From: Onchocerca volvulus
Taxonomy: Eukaryota > Nematoda > Chromadorea > Rhabditida > Onchocercidae
Direction of reading: 5' to 3'
NCBI GenBank assembly: GCA_000499405.2
Contig: HG738138.1
Span: 18,763,753-18,827,752 of the forward strand
DNA length: 64,000 nt
Part shown: piece by piece, positions 23,372-36,945 of the stretch
Layout of the letters: each line of letters begins with the position of its first letter
Numbering within the stretch: the first letter of the stretch is position 1
Notes under the pieces: model-generated
Databases searched by the model: none
What the model was told of the DNA's origin: nothing
Seen by the model: the letters and a program-made list of their open reading frames with translations, nothing else
Translations under genes and position numbers: made by a program

Positions 23372-26145
23372 TCATTATTTTATCATCCATTGCTTTCATG
23401 AGTGAGTTAAGCCAGGCTTCATTTCATTATCTTCACACTCTTTCATTCCATTTATTGCATTCTTTACAACCATCCATATATCATTCTACGTGTATTTGAA
23501 TCAATGTAATCAGTTCAGCGAATAAATTGATAGCATAAAAATTTAGACTTAAATTCCGGTTATTACGGTTAAGAAACACAATATAATCCAGAAAGTTGGA
23601 CTGTCTCAGAATCATTTAAGGAAGAACTTGAGGACTTAACTATTATTAATTAATTAATTCTAGAAAGGGAGCGGACTAGGAACTGAATTCCTCATTATGT
23701 CCATATCTGCCTTTTTACGGTTTATATTTTTCATGCTCATTTTTGATGAAAACTCGTTTTATTCAAATAAAGTTTATTTTAGAGCCTGTAACTACTCATC
23801 TGACTCAGTTCATTAAATGTTTCATTTTCTGTCCTGTTTCCTTGCCTGCTCTTTCTACAGCCAGTCCTTTTTTTTTTCTTTTTTTTTTTTAATTTAAAAC
23901 AAGCTCGTTTGGCCCTCAATTTCATCAAATTTCCTTCTCCATTTTCTCCAATATCACACCATGAAAGCTTTCATCCTCTTTTCTTCTGTAAACTAAATAA
24001 ATGTTTTTTGAAAATAACAAGGCTTAGTTTGAATTTAATATGGATAGAAATATAGCAAAACTTCCCTGAATAAGATAAATGAATGGAAAAAATAGCGTTA
24101 ACTGGGGAAGAAATAAGAATAAGATAAGGTGATTTTTGAATGTATCAGCAATCGTTTAGTGGAGATTTTTTTTAACGGCAAAAATTTCAGATAAATTTCA
24201 TTTCACTTTGTTGACTAAATATGTTGCTATTGACTCTGTTAGATACGATTAATAGAAATGAAAAGGAAAAGGTAAACGAAGTTGACATTTCTTCCCTTAT
24301 GTTCATGGGTTTAGGAATTGCGTATGAAATTCAGAAAATCTTTATCACTTTTCCGCCCTCTTCAACTTCCTTATTAACTATTGCGCTGCGCTGGAATGCA
24401 GAGCACATATCCATCGAGCTATAATTTTCATTACTGAATGCCAACTTCGGAGTCTGATTTTTTTTTTCTTTTGAATAAAGTCTTCCAAAAATCTTTATTA
24501 AGCTGTTTTCTTAAGAATTATTCAAGAACAAACTTCATTTGTTTGATGAATTGTATTGTCCGGTAGAAAATATTCCTTAATTATCAAAGCTAAAAGTTTA
24601 ATTGAAGTTAAAAATCGCGAACTTTGAAATCAACTCTAAAAGATATTAAAAAAAGTAAGAAAACGATAACCTAATATGTGTATATATTATAAGTAGGTTA
24701 TATAAGTGTAAAATATTGGACCGATAATAAGGAAAAAAGAAATCCCAAAAAACAATTTCGCGAATTGATGAAATCTATAATAGATAAATCTATTATAGAT
24801 TTATATGAAACTACTGATATTTGTATGAATCATTTAAACTCCATTATCAAAATTTAACTGCATTTTATATTTATTTATACCACAATTTTCTTTTTATGCC
24901 TTTTCTAACATGCATGTGTGTTCTTCTGGTATGTATTTGAACTGAAACTACCGACAAATTCTTATCCTAAAAAAACTTTCTCAAAAAAAAAAGTTCTTGA
25001 GTTTTTTCTTAAATTTTAGTTGTTTTCTGCTTTTTGTAGTCGCTAGTGTCAGTCGTAAGTTTCTTTATTTTAACACATTTCAATCTTTGAGAAAGTTTTG
25101 AAGAAAAAAACGGAGAGCTATATGATGAAGACCAATTGAATTAAACAATCAATACTTTTCAGCTTTTATTTGTTGCCACTTGCAAACAGAATTGGAATTG
25201 ATATCTTGAAGTCTTTCCTCTTTTAAAACTACAGTTGAAATTATACGCTGTTTTCCTTAAAGGTTTTTTTCTTCGTTTAACTTTTGATTTTATAACAAAG
25301 CTGTTTTTAAATAGTAACTAATAAGCGAAAAGTATGCTTGGGGGAGAAAAGACTTTATTCTTTGACATCTAAAATGTGAAATATCACAAAGTTTGGCTTG
25401 CATATTTCAAACCATTCATTTGAAATATCTCATAACAACTGTTTGAGAATTTGCTTTGCTGAACTGTTTCATCTTGACTGGTTTATTTAAGCATTTTAAG
25501 TCTCAGAGCATTTGTTGAGTTTGACTTAACTCTGATTGACGAAACTTGCATTTAAATCAAAATTGATGGAAAATTGGAAAGTGTGCGGAAGTGACGTATG
25601 CAGGCGGGAGGGCCCACAATGGATGACAATTTGGGAATAATTATTTCGTCTCTGAAGCGAGAAATGAGAGAAGGGAAGTTGAAGCTGTTTTGTCTTTAGC
25701 TCCTTTTTCTATCCTAGATAGCACAAAATATTGGAGCGATTATTCGAAGCTGAAAATTTTTTTTCTCTGGCGATGAATGTTTGTTTAAAAGTGGCCTTTT
25801 CCTTCTACTCTCCTAAAGAGCTTCACCACAACTTACATGAAAACAAATCATTATTGACGACTTGCTTTCAATTAACCAAAAGTAAGACTCCTTTTGATTT
25901 TTCATTATCACTGTCTATTGTCACGCGGAATTCATCCCAATTTTCGTAGGAAAAATGAAGGAATGCTTCGTATTTTGCTTCATTTAACTATGCTTTTTAT
26001 TATGAAAGTTCACTTTCTTGCAAGAGTTTCCAGGAAGTGGAAGTGGAAATCGAAGAAAGAAGCCTTTGAATTATAGTTTGATGCTTTTGAGGCCTGCTTT
26101 CAGACGGCGAAATTCTTCTTAAATTTATGTCTGTAGTATTGCCAT
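23371..26145. other. Intergenic sequence upstream of the RapGAP gene
   Basis: The stretch holds T-runs, a 13-bp perfect palindrome at 24771-24802 and several short open frames without splice support (for instance at 24221-24424 and 25731-25949). The region just before 26146 probably holds the promoter or trans-splice acceptor of the RapGAP gene, but no distinct motif was found. Confidence 0.5.
24771..24802. repeat. Perfect 13-bp inverted repeat, 6-nt spacer
   Basis: AAATCTATAATAG and CTATTATAGATTT flank ATAAAT. It is too short and AT-rich for a confident functional call. Confidence 0.8.
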
Positions 26146-29100
26146 ATGGAAAGTGGTCAACCTGCAGATGCATGGTATAGCAGTACTGCTCGAGCGCTGG
26201 ATATTCTCAATCGACGTGGTTCACTTCTTGCTGTCGCTCTCGGTGGTTAATATTTTACATCGATCTATTTGAGTTGTCGCCACCATGAAAAAAGCAATAC
26301 CTTAACTGAATAGTGACTTTATGACTTCCTTAACGAGTAGTCTCGGTATCCATAGTTTAATGGCAGAAAGCGAAATATCATTATACAAAGAGAACATAAT
26401 TAATGAATGTTAAGCTAGTAAATATTAAGCTGTTAAGTAGTTTGTTATTTTGCTGGCAATAAAATGGAAATTACTGAGCGACTTCATTATCTGCAAAAAA
26501 ATATGTGAGATTTTTTTCGAAATGGAAATTACTGAGCGATTTCATTATCTGCAAAAAAATATGTGAGATTTTTCTCGATTTACTCATAATCACTTGCAGT
26601 TTCAGTTAAAGGAGTCAAATTCATCACTTTTTTCAGGAGTTAACAGCGAAACAATTGCATCGTTACCTGCCTACAATTCATCGAAAGTTAACGTATCCGC
26701 TCCATCCAGTTATCAAAATGTTAATAGTGGCAACAGCGGTCATAGTGGAAACCCAGCAATGACATCTTGTAAGTTTTCCAGCATTAACAGCAAAATTTTT
26801 TGAATCTTTAATATTTTCAAAGTGTAATCATTTGACTACAAATGATGTCTACCTTGGATCGCTATATATGGAAGTGCATAGAGATCCAAGGTAGAAACTA
26901 ATACAACGACCAGAATCTCGCAGGTGTTCTCATTGTCGAAAACCTTGGATTTTGGTAATCAGTTTCATGGATGCTCAAAGATGTCCAGCGCGACAGTATG
27001 CAATTGGGTAGGGAAAAATTTCTCCTTATACTGTCATTTCGACGATTCTCTCTTTTCGATCTGATTGTAATTACAATGAAGAACACCCGAAGATTTTACA
27101 GGTCCTACGCATGGCCTGGCAACAACATCAACACTAGCGCCTTCTGGACCCGTTCAAAATAGTGTGTCGGGATTACAATTTGATAACGATTCCGACTTCA
27201 ATTCGCAAACTGTACCCGAACATATTAAGTATTTATTTTCTTTAATCATTGCTTTCACTCAGTATATACTGAATTTTTAGCCGACTTGATCAATGAGATT
27301 TATGGATACATTTTTGGAAATCCTTCAGTTGAGTATAAGTACAAATAAAGAACAACGAAACATTTTAAAACTATCCATGTACAACCTTTCTCCGCAGAGA
27401 CTTTCAAAAATCTCAGCTATCAATCTCGACAGAGCTATTAATTTCGTAAAAATCTCACGAATTGTAGAGAATGGCGGCCGTGCTATCCACGTCTATGTGC
27501 TCATCATGATTGTGTAAGCCTAGCATCGGCCTGGGGACTTGGTCCACCAACAACATCTATTGAGCCCCGTCCAACTGGAGCATCCCAGGCTCAGAGTCCG
27601 TGCGAAGATGACACGGGTGATGGTAAATCTAACGATCTGTTGGCAAATTGTCCGGCTTTTAGGTATTTCATCTTCCTTAAAATCTGAAAGAAGTGATATA
27701 AAGTGAAGCGAATAGCGATTTTGTCAACTTTAAACTTTTGCTTGTTTTAATTAAGACCACTTGAATAGTTTTTTTTTTTTTAATTTTTTAGAAATGAATT
27801 AGGTGGTGAACCAATTCGTCGTCTGGCTCTTTCTCGTCTCTTCAGTGCTACTTCAACTGATGAATTGAGAAATAAGAATGAAACTTGGCAACGGGAACAT
27901 ACAGCATCCGAAATAGGCATTTTGGAAGATGTTAGCAATGTATATTTGGGCGGCAGGTAACGAAAATATTTTTGCTTTTTACTCCATTAATCTATTTGTT
28001 GGAGTCGTTGGCCAAAAAACTCGGAAAAATCGTGTGTTTTATGAAGAACAAATTTGTTTTTTTTCATCAGCTAAAATGCAAAATATCTTTCTCGAAGGAG
28101 AGAGATATTTTGAATTTAAATTATTAGATAAAAACCGTCATATCTATTCTCCATAACAGAGAATTGGCTCAATGGGATTTAAAAAACGAAAGTGAATCAC
28201 CAGTAAATTAAGGAAGAACTGGATGGATTAAATTATATAACAAATGCATGATTAATTAATAATTTTTTGAAAGGGATATTTTGAATAGAATGATAGTTTT
28301 TCGCATTATTATTAGTTAAAGAAAACAATAACCTGTTTATCATTCGATGGCAAACAAATGTATAAAAAAGGAAAATGTGCTGTAAATAAATTGAGAAATT
28401 AATCCTATATATATATTTAACTTTTATAATATATATATATATATCCATAGGATGCCGAGAATTTCGGAAATTTCGCTTAATCAGATATAGCAATAAAATA
28501 AATTTTTGGAAGATGACATGTTGAAGTGAGATGGAAATGAAAATATATTGAACAGTGCTAAAGTTGTCTATCATTGAAATTTTCATAATAATATGAAAAA
28601 TCAAAAAAAGGAAATAATTTTCGCCTTTCTGAAATAAAAATCAAACAGTAGGACTGAAATGGATAAAGATTATAGGACTACAAAAGAATTAATTCATTGG
28701 AAATGTAAATTAATTAACTCTGAGATTTTTTTAGAAAATTAAAAACCAAATCACTGCAAAGGAAACACAGTTTTTCTTTTTTTTTTTTTTTTTTTTTTCT
28801 GTCTTGTAAATTCTCGTTTCTTTCAAACAATGAAAATAGTGAAAAGATCAGTTTTATAATATTAATTATAGAATTCTTTCCAGATTATGCGCAGCACGTC
28901 AACAAAAAGTTGTTATAGAACCTCAAGATATTGGCGCTTATTACTATCGACACTGTTTTCTTGGACGACGTGAGTTCGCTTGTTTTCGAAAGAGCACATT
29001 AGAGTTATAGCTTTTGTTGATTCTAGATATTCTTACAATTTTAACGAATTTAAAGATATTAGGTTTCAGCTCATTGGAACTTTTTTGGTACTGATGAAAC

Positions 29101-32100
29101 ATATGGCCCAGTTGCCGTTTCAATAGTTCGTGAACGTATTGAAAGTGGGGTTCAGAATGTCACCATTTATCGGATGATTATTCGACTTAGTGACGTACTT
29201 TTTTCATTATTTATCAATGATTCGTTAGCAGAAGCTCATTTATACAAATGCTATTCCAATTTAGAATAAAAAGATTGATTGTTTGAGTACGCTGATCTGT
29301 GGAAAGATTTTACTTAATTATGTCTTAAAATGATGAAATTTGTTCAACGTTTATGCAGGCATCACTGCGCATTGTCTGTTTGGAAACCTCATGGAAATCC
29401 TTGGTACAATGCATATCATTAGCCAGAGAATTGAACTTCATTATGATTTATTATTTAATCATGCTTAATTATTGACAATTAATGTAGAATCATTTGAGCT
29501 TTGTACGTTGCGAGTTGCAATACCGGAAGAAGTTATTTCGGATAATAATACCGATCAAAAAAATACTCGGTCGTTGATAAAAGAATTATTGGAAATTGCC
29601 TGTCCACAGATACACTATGGAATCCTTCGTCCAGCCAATCCATCATCTACACGAGTGGAAGATTTTCTTGTCAAAATTGATGAACAGGTTGCTTGGTTTA
29701 TTTAAGAACACACAGTGCTCTATTTGGAGGAATGATTTTGAAGAAAATCGAAAGAAAGAAGAGCATAATTTTCATCTTGTAAAATGAAACGAATCAGAAT
29801 TCAAACTGTTGCAAAACTTAATTATTTTCGGACTCATATTCAAAATAGGCCATAGAATGGTTGCTTCGATTTGATACAATAATCTGAGATTTGTTTCTAT
29901 CGAAAGAGAAGCAATTTGGAAATGAATTCTGTTGTATTGCATTGTTTTAGCCGATTTACACGAGATATAAAGTTGGGGTAATGTACTGTGGTGTTTGTCA
30001 ATCCACTGAAGAACAAATGTATAACAACGGTATCTTTTTCTTTCTTTTAGCAAAAAAAATTCTTACGACTTCGACCCCGAACAATATGGTCTATTTCAGC
30101 TTATTTTACTCTAATTCGAAATTCTTCCATTTCCCATCAAATTTTTTTTTCAAAACCCGAAATAAATTTAGGAAGCTACCGTCATTCATATTTAAAGATG
30201 AAAAGGCAGGAAATTTTGATAGCTGTTAAGGAACAAAAGATTTTAAGCTCTTGCAGAAGTGCAAAATTATTTCCTTTCCAAATATCTGCTTATTTGAATA
30301 TTTTCAATTTAACTTTTAAACATTTCAATATTTATATTTGAATAATAATATTCTCTTCCCAAGGCATTACTAAGATCACTGGAATTTTTAATGCTGATCC
30401 AATGCTTCCTTATTGAAATCAACGTCGCTCACTATCATTTCGGAGATTAGTAGAGTATTTCACGAGTACAAAATAATATCTGGTAGGCATTCCATAATAT
30501 ATCAGTGAATTAATTGCTAAAGTTAAATTCAATTTCAGAGAATGGATCTCCTGCTTTCGAGGAATTCTTAGACTTTCTTGGACAACGTGTGCGATTGAAA
30601 GGTTTTGATCAGTATAAGGGGGGTCTTGATGTACGCGGTGATACAACGGGTACACATTCTATATACGTCAAATACCAAGCACATGAAATAATGTTCCATA
30701 TATCAACACTTCTTCCTTTTACTCCTAGCAACAAACAACAGGTGAGCAGGTATTTTGACAGCTCATTCTTTGTTTCATTCAAAACGTCAATTGATTAATG
30801 GTTATTTTTGTATCATTATTCCCTTTGGATTTCAATTGACCTCAAGAAGCATGATTATTTCAGCTAGCTCGAAAAAGGCATATTGGTAATGATATGGTTA
30901 CTGTAATCTTCCAGGAGCCTGGTGCTCTTCCTTTTAGTCCAATCACTGTTCGTTCACATTTCCAACATGTTTTCATTATTGTACGGGCCAATAATCCGTG
31001 CACTGATGATGTAACTTACAGGTATGAATAAATCCTTTAAAGTTTTCATGTTCCTTTAAACTTTCTTTTTCCTTTAAATTTATGTTTCTTTAAATTTTTA
31101 TTTCGCTTTGAATTTCCTATACAGAAGAAGTCTTAATGCACTTTTGTCTGTGCAGGATGGATTCAAGCATTGATTTGTAGCACTGGATCCCATTTGGATG
31201 TAAATGCTAGTAGATGCTTATAATGTTCTACTTCTTATAATGCACTACTTATTGATCTTAACAACATCCTGTTATTAGCGTAATTTGCAGCATCGCTGTA
31301 TCACGAGCGAAAGATGTTCCAGTTTTTGGACCTGCCATACCTCAAGGAGCCACATTTCAAAAGTCCTCTGAATTTCATGACTTTTTCATTACAAAAAGTA
31401 AGTACAAGGTAGTTTACGATTTTTAATTTTTCCGACTTCTAAACTTCTCAACTTAAAAGTTTAATTCATAACCTTTTTTCGCTCACAACAACATCTGAAG
31501 GAAAATTTTAAATTTCTTTGAGAGAATGCAGGAGTATTCTCTCCTGTGGCTCTTATTATTATTATTATTTTTTTTTTTCGAAAAGATATTGGGTACTCTG
31601 AGACTGACAAAACTGAACAATTGGATAGCTTTCATTCAGAAAAATCGAAATACGAAAAACCGAAAAAAGTAGAAATACAAAAAGAAAAACATAAAAAACA
31701 ACTAATTTAGCTTTTTTAGTAATAAACGCCGAAAATGCAGTGCATCGTTCAAAAAAATTCGCAGCGATGGCGGCACGCACCCGTCGAGAAGCATTGAAAG
31801 AAATCGCTGAAAATTTTGCTTCAGCTCATCCAAATGATGGACCTGCAAAAATTGCAAGTAATATTTCCTTCATGTTATCATTGTGAAAAAAAATGTGAAA
31901 TCGCAGACAATTATTATTCAATAAATGAAAATTCTTGATTATTTCAGGTCGATTTTTGGTTGGGTCGGTGAAACGAAAAGAGCGATCGATACCACGGCCA
32001 ATGTTAAGTGAAACAGTACATGGAGCTCTTTCCTGGCTTGTTGAAGTTCATGATCATTCGCAGAATCAATCGATCACATGTGTTCTTGGTATATCTAGCG

Positions 32101-35100
32101 AAACTCTGGTTATTTTGGAAATGCCATCCGGTGAAGTGATATGTGCGATACCCACACATTCTATCATTGGTTGGGTCAATATGGATTCAGGGTAAGACAT
32201 ATGCAAAATCTTGAAAGACACTGTGAAGATTTTGAAAAAGCATACTCACAAACAGCAAAACAAGAGCGGCTTAGGCATCAAAGGTGCTCAGTAGCCATTT
32301 TTTAATTTTTCTACTTTTTTAAATTATTCATCCGTATCTAATAACTGCTTCTACACAGAAAATACATACTGCTTAAGTTGGCGTGATTTCATCAACTTGA
32401 CTTCACATTTTAATTAGTGGTTTATCTCTTGCAAACTTCAATTACTATAAATAGATAAGACCACAATACAATAGTAATCAAATGGACAATATATTTTCAT
32501 TTATATTATGAATAAAATACTTTCCATCGTTTTGAAAACACTTAAAAGTCAACTAAATTTGAAATGAGACATAAAACTTGAAAATGTATTGTCCATGAAA
32601 TGGCTATTTTTAGAGCCATAAATGGTTTTTTGAAGCCATTCAAATTTAATTTGGAAATATTGTTCCTTACAGTAGATGTATTATTGCTGATGTAATTTCA
32701 TAATGTTTTTCAGGTCATCTTGCTGTTTGCAATTATTTTCCCGTAAAAATAAAACTCTTTTTTAGATTGAAAATTTATTTTGACCATGGGGATGTGTTGC
32801 TTTTAAGATGCTGCATAACTGATAATAGTGATCGGGAATTAATTACTCTAATACGACGTTTGGAGTGTGTTACTAAAGGTAATGGAACAAATTATGTAAT
32901 AATTTCAGAAGTTTTTGATTGAAACTAATTTGTCTCAAAGAAGGTAAAATTTTTTAATTTGCTCTTCTTTATGCTTCAACTTTAAATTAATTATACTTTA
33001 GATTGATTCTTTACTAATGCTATTCTCTGTTTTACTTCCTCTCGTTCGTTCCCATTATTTTGCTTATGCTACAAAATAGATGGAAATAGCTGAAGTATTT
33101 CTAAGATCGTTTGAGAATCTAACATCTTATGTGATGCCTTGGCAACTGATTATTGAAGGCGATGAAGCTAAGGAAGTGTTACACCGACGTGCACGAACTT
33201 CCGATAGTTGGGGCTTCCATCTACAAGAAGAAGGTGTTGTTACCGATGTGGAAATGTATCATACAGCATGGCGATGTGGTCTTAGGCAAGGATCACGCAT
33301 TGTTGAGGTTGGAATGATTTTAAATTTTAATTTAAACTTAGATCAATCGCTTAAACTCAAATGAGAACAAAGTTTTGTTTGAAAAACTTGCCTACTTTTA
33401 TGATAGATACGAAATATCAAACTGAAAAAAATATGATGTCGTTGTGAGAGTCTTGGAATTTATGCCGCTTTTTAATATTTTCTTTCCATGAATTTTTTTT
33501 TTCATAAAAATAATTTTTCCCAAAAGAAAACTGAATTTTTATTTTTGTCCATCACCTAATTAATTTCTTCTTTATAACATGACTACTCAAGATTCTTTAT
33601 AACATAGCCATTCTAAACATATTTTGTAGAACCTAAGATAGAATGCAATAAAAAATAAATAATAGTATCATTTAGTCACGCACCAATAAGACGATATCTA
33701 CCATAAATCAATCACTTAAAAATATGCAGATAAACAAAAAAAGTATGGAAGCCTCATTAGAATGAACAATACGCAATAATCGACTCAAATAACCTCAAAT
33801 ATAATATACTGAATAGATCCAAAAGCATCTCTAGCAGTATGCATATAATAAAAGTTAAAAAAAAAAGTCAAAATTCGAGATCAAAGTAAAACTAACAGGT
33901 AAAAAAATTAAAGAATTAAAAAGAACAACAAAAACCTTGGAAATAATCTTTTGGCCCAAAAACAAAAATTTTAATAAAACTGAATCCAGAAAAAAAAATA
34001 TATAATTTTAATTGAGCCATAATCAGATACAGTCGAATCTATTTTATATTTAATTTTTTTTATAAACTGCGTATTTTATCATTCTTTATAACATAGCCAT
34101 TTTGATATTCTTTATAACATAATCATTTTTAAGCACATTTTGTGGAAGCTAAGAAGAGATGAAATAAGCTCCGTTTTCAGATTGAAGGAAAGCCAATCGT
34201 CACCATGTGTTACAATGAAATTTCTGATCTGATGTCACGTCGAACTTCACTTCGCCTGATTATGATTTCACCCGCATCGGATGGTTCACCCCGTAGGGGT
34301 TGTGCTGATCCTCACTGCCCTGCCGTAAGCGGTGATGAGAGATTGTTGCTGATGCCTGATACATTCGCGAAACGAAATATGAAGTAAAGATTTTGTTGAT
34401 GCTTTCTGAAATCATTAAGTTCGATTGTATATGGCTAATTTCCTCGTTGTCATAGAACATTGTTGATTAATTTTTATCACAAAAAATTTAATCCTTATCT
34501 ATTTTTTTTCAGGCTACTGATTAGCAGTCATATATCTTTTCTTAAATGTCTATTAGCACTGAAGTGTTAAGGGTTTTGTTGGCGATGTTTAACAGGCCAT
34601 AATATATTAATCAGATCACCAATAAATTTTTCAGTATACTGATTGCTTTTAAAAACGAACATCTTCGTGCACTCAATCATTGGGACAAAACTGGAAAACA
34701 GTCAAGTAGTTTCGAAGATGAGTCGATAGCGAAGAAGAGACGTGCTGCTGTAGGTATTTTAATAGTTATTGGCGATATATATATTTTGATCATGACTCTT
34801 CGTTAATGCTGAATTTAATTTCGCCAATTTGAGGCTGCTTTTTTAATATTGGGAAGATCGGAAACGTGGAACAATGTTTCCCACCTATTATCAATAAACA
34901 AAAGTAGTCGAGATCATAAAGTAGAAATTCACTAAAGTTCTTAAACCAACTTTGTTATTTAGATTCCTTTGAATTTTTAATATTTTTTCTTACATTAAAT
35001 TATACATTCTAAACTTGAATATTCATATTTTCTTTGATCTTTTTTGACTTTGAGAAGAAAAATCAATTGCTTTTTTAATAAATTTTCATGGTTAATGCAG

Positions 35101-36945
35101 ATTTCAATTAGTTATTTGAATTTTTTATGATTGATGCACTTATTTTAAATGAATTTTTTGCAGGCGACAAAGCTTGCGTGTTGTGAAAGACTTGCAAAAA
35201 TTGAGTAAGTATTTACAAAATTTTTCAATTTAAGAGAATAAATTTCTAAATATCAAAAACCAAATTGAATTTAATTTCGAACTCTTAAAGAAAATAGTCT
35301 TCAAAAAATGAAATTAACAAGAAACTTTTGAAATGTAATAAAAATTTTCATGCTACAAGCTTCTTAGAAGTCCGACTCATCATTTTCACACTTACAGCAA
35401 ACTTGTAGAACAAATTTGATTACATGCCAATCTGTAAATAACATTCCAGGCCTATCAAACAGAAAACATGTCTGTATGAATCCATTTACAAAGTACAGGT
35501 AGCTTACATTAAAATTTCTTGATTATGAGTTTTGTATATTTGTAGATCAAAACAGTTACGAATTGTTTAATTATTTATTAGAATATTCTCTTCGTCTTTT
35601 TTGGTGAAATTAACGATTTTTCACATTTAATCATTCATAAAACTTTTTCGAGCAGTTTGAATTCCAACAAATCTGTCAAAGTCTGATCAAAAAAAGGAAA
35701 TAATCCAAAAGGGTTTCTCTTAAACTTGGTGAAAGATGATTTGATTTGAAGTCCTTCCAAATCAGTTCTTTAACTTTTAAAAATTAGAATGTTGTTTTCA
35801 TATCAAAAATTATGTAATGAAGATGCTGTCAAAAGAGTTGCTTCTAAAAAATAAAATTAACTAGGTCATGATTTATTTTAGGGCCGAATATTGCGTGTCC
35901 GTTCTGAAGATTCATTAATTTCATTCTCAAAAAACTGCTACAATACCTATTCTGTAAATTTCATTTTTTATGAAATTCACTTATAACAATGATTTCATTA
36001 TTTCGGAATTTCCAAAAAAATACTGAGGAAATTGGCAATGCATTTTTAATTTATAATGGTAGCATTTCATGAGGAATATCTTTTTGTTTATCAATCCAAC
36101 GAATGTTTTAGTCTTCAATATTTCTCGCTAGGAACAGTAAATTCAAGCTAATGGAATTTAATCTTGAATAGACTGAAGATTAAAAGAAATTAAAAAGATT
36201 TTTTTAAATTGAATATCAGAGGTGGCTAAGCATAAGAGAAATCACTTCTCATTTGAAATGAGTGTCATATTTATTGTGGACTTAAAAATCCATTCTATAT
36301 TTGATTTTAGCAACTGACAGGCAATGCTTGTGGCCGTAATATTAACCTTGTGTATAAACCGGAAGAATCAGGGAAAATAGTTGCGAAAAATTACGTTGAA
36401 TTGGAAAAGAGCCAAACACAGTTGCGAAAAACACTGCGAGAGAAACAGGCTTTGGAAGCTATGATTTCACGTCTGAAAGAAGAACTTACAAAAGTAAGTT
36501 GGCGACCTTATATAATTAACTTACACAACTTAATTTACTTTTACTCGATTTTCTTTTTACTTCTCTTTTCTACCTTCAAGAACTACATCGACTACGATAT
36601 TTCTTATATGAGATAAAATCAGCACATACCAGGAACCATGCCTCTCCAAACATCAGATGAAGGAGTGTTAAATTAAAAATGATTAAAATTAAATTTGCGC
36701 ATATTAATTTAAGTGGAAGTCATTACTAGGACTTTTAAAATCGTCTCACTGCAATTCGAGAAGTAAGAGATTATTTTCAAGCAGAAATGAGTGAAATTAC
36801 TTTCAAGTTGCATCAAACATCATCCCGATAAATTCACTCTATAAGCTTTAATAAATTTTAGGAGCGACGTGCACATGAAATGACGAAACTTGAATTGCAA
36901 AAACTGCAGAAGTATTTTGAAATGGTGCCAAATGTGTCGCTGTAA
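26146..36945 (+). CDS. sipa1l: SIPA1L/SPA-1-family Rap GTPase-activating protein (RapGAP-PDZ-coiled coil)
   Basis: The protein stimulates GTP hydrolysis by Rap and organises the cortex. Exons: 26146-26245, 26637-26768, 27102-27228, 27468-27662, 27792-27956, 28884-28969, 29070-29189 (or 29194), 29488-29687, 29951-30029, 30539-30741, 30864-31021, 31291-31397, 31720-31857, 31948-32191, 32766-32878, 33090-33307, 34181-34324, 34635-34750, 35164-35204, 36311-36493 and 36862-36945. The RapGAP domain runs from [10 protein letters not shown] and [14 protein letters not shown] through [55 protein letters not shown] and [20 protein letters not shown] to VINAENA-like sequence; the Asn of HIGND is the catalytic Asn thumb and is intact. 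The PDZ domain follows ([35 protein letters not shown]). The tail is a leucine-rich coiled coil. Phase mismatches at 34324/34635 and 35204/36311 suggest one small exon missed at each place. Confidence 0.95.
26462..26577. repeat. 58-bp tandem duplication in intron 1 of the RapGAP gene
   Basis: Two nearly identical units, AAATGGAAATTACTGAGCGA onward through GCAAAAAAATATGTGAGATT, follow each other directly. They differ at a C/T after GAGCGA and in the T-run, so the duplication is fairly recent. Confidence 0.95.
28204..28860. other. Long RapGAP intron with simple repeats
   Basis: Inside the 927-bp intron before 28884 there are two TATATA blocks (28408-28444) and a 24-base T-run near 28775-28798. 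No nested gene is seen. Confidence 0.6.
33591..34168 (+). repeat. Direct repeat pair inside a RapGAP intron
   Basis: The block ATTCTTTATAACATAGCCAT leading to CATATTTTGTAGAACCTAAGA at 33591-33640 recurs at 34081-34168 as ATTCTTTATAACATAGCCAT, a second ATTCTTTATAACATAATCAT, then CACATTTTGTGGAAGCTAAGA. The intervening 430 bases are very A-rich. The second copy abuts the acceptor of the exon at 34181. Confidence 0.8.

Noticed and set aside
23125..23499. Open frames of alternating His-Thr or Cys-Val
   Set aside because: They are translations of the CA microsatellite and have no flanking coding signal.
28233..28604. Minus-strand 123-codon open frame in a RapGAP intron
   Set aside because: Ile/Tyr/Phe-rich translation of AT repeats, typical of non-coding sequence.
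29350..29400. Possible RapGAP exon ([15 protein letters not shown])
   Set aside because: The exon at 29488 ([15 protein letters not shown]) fits the conserved position better and joins in phase without it.
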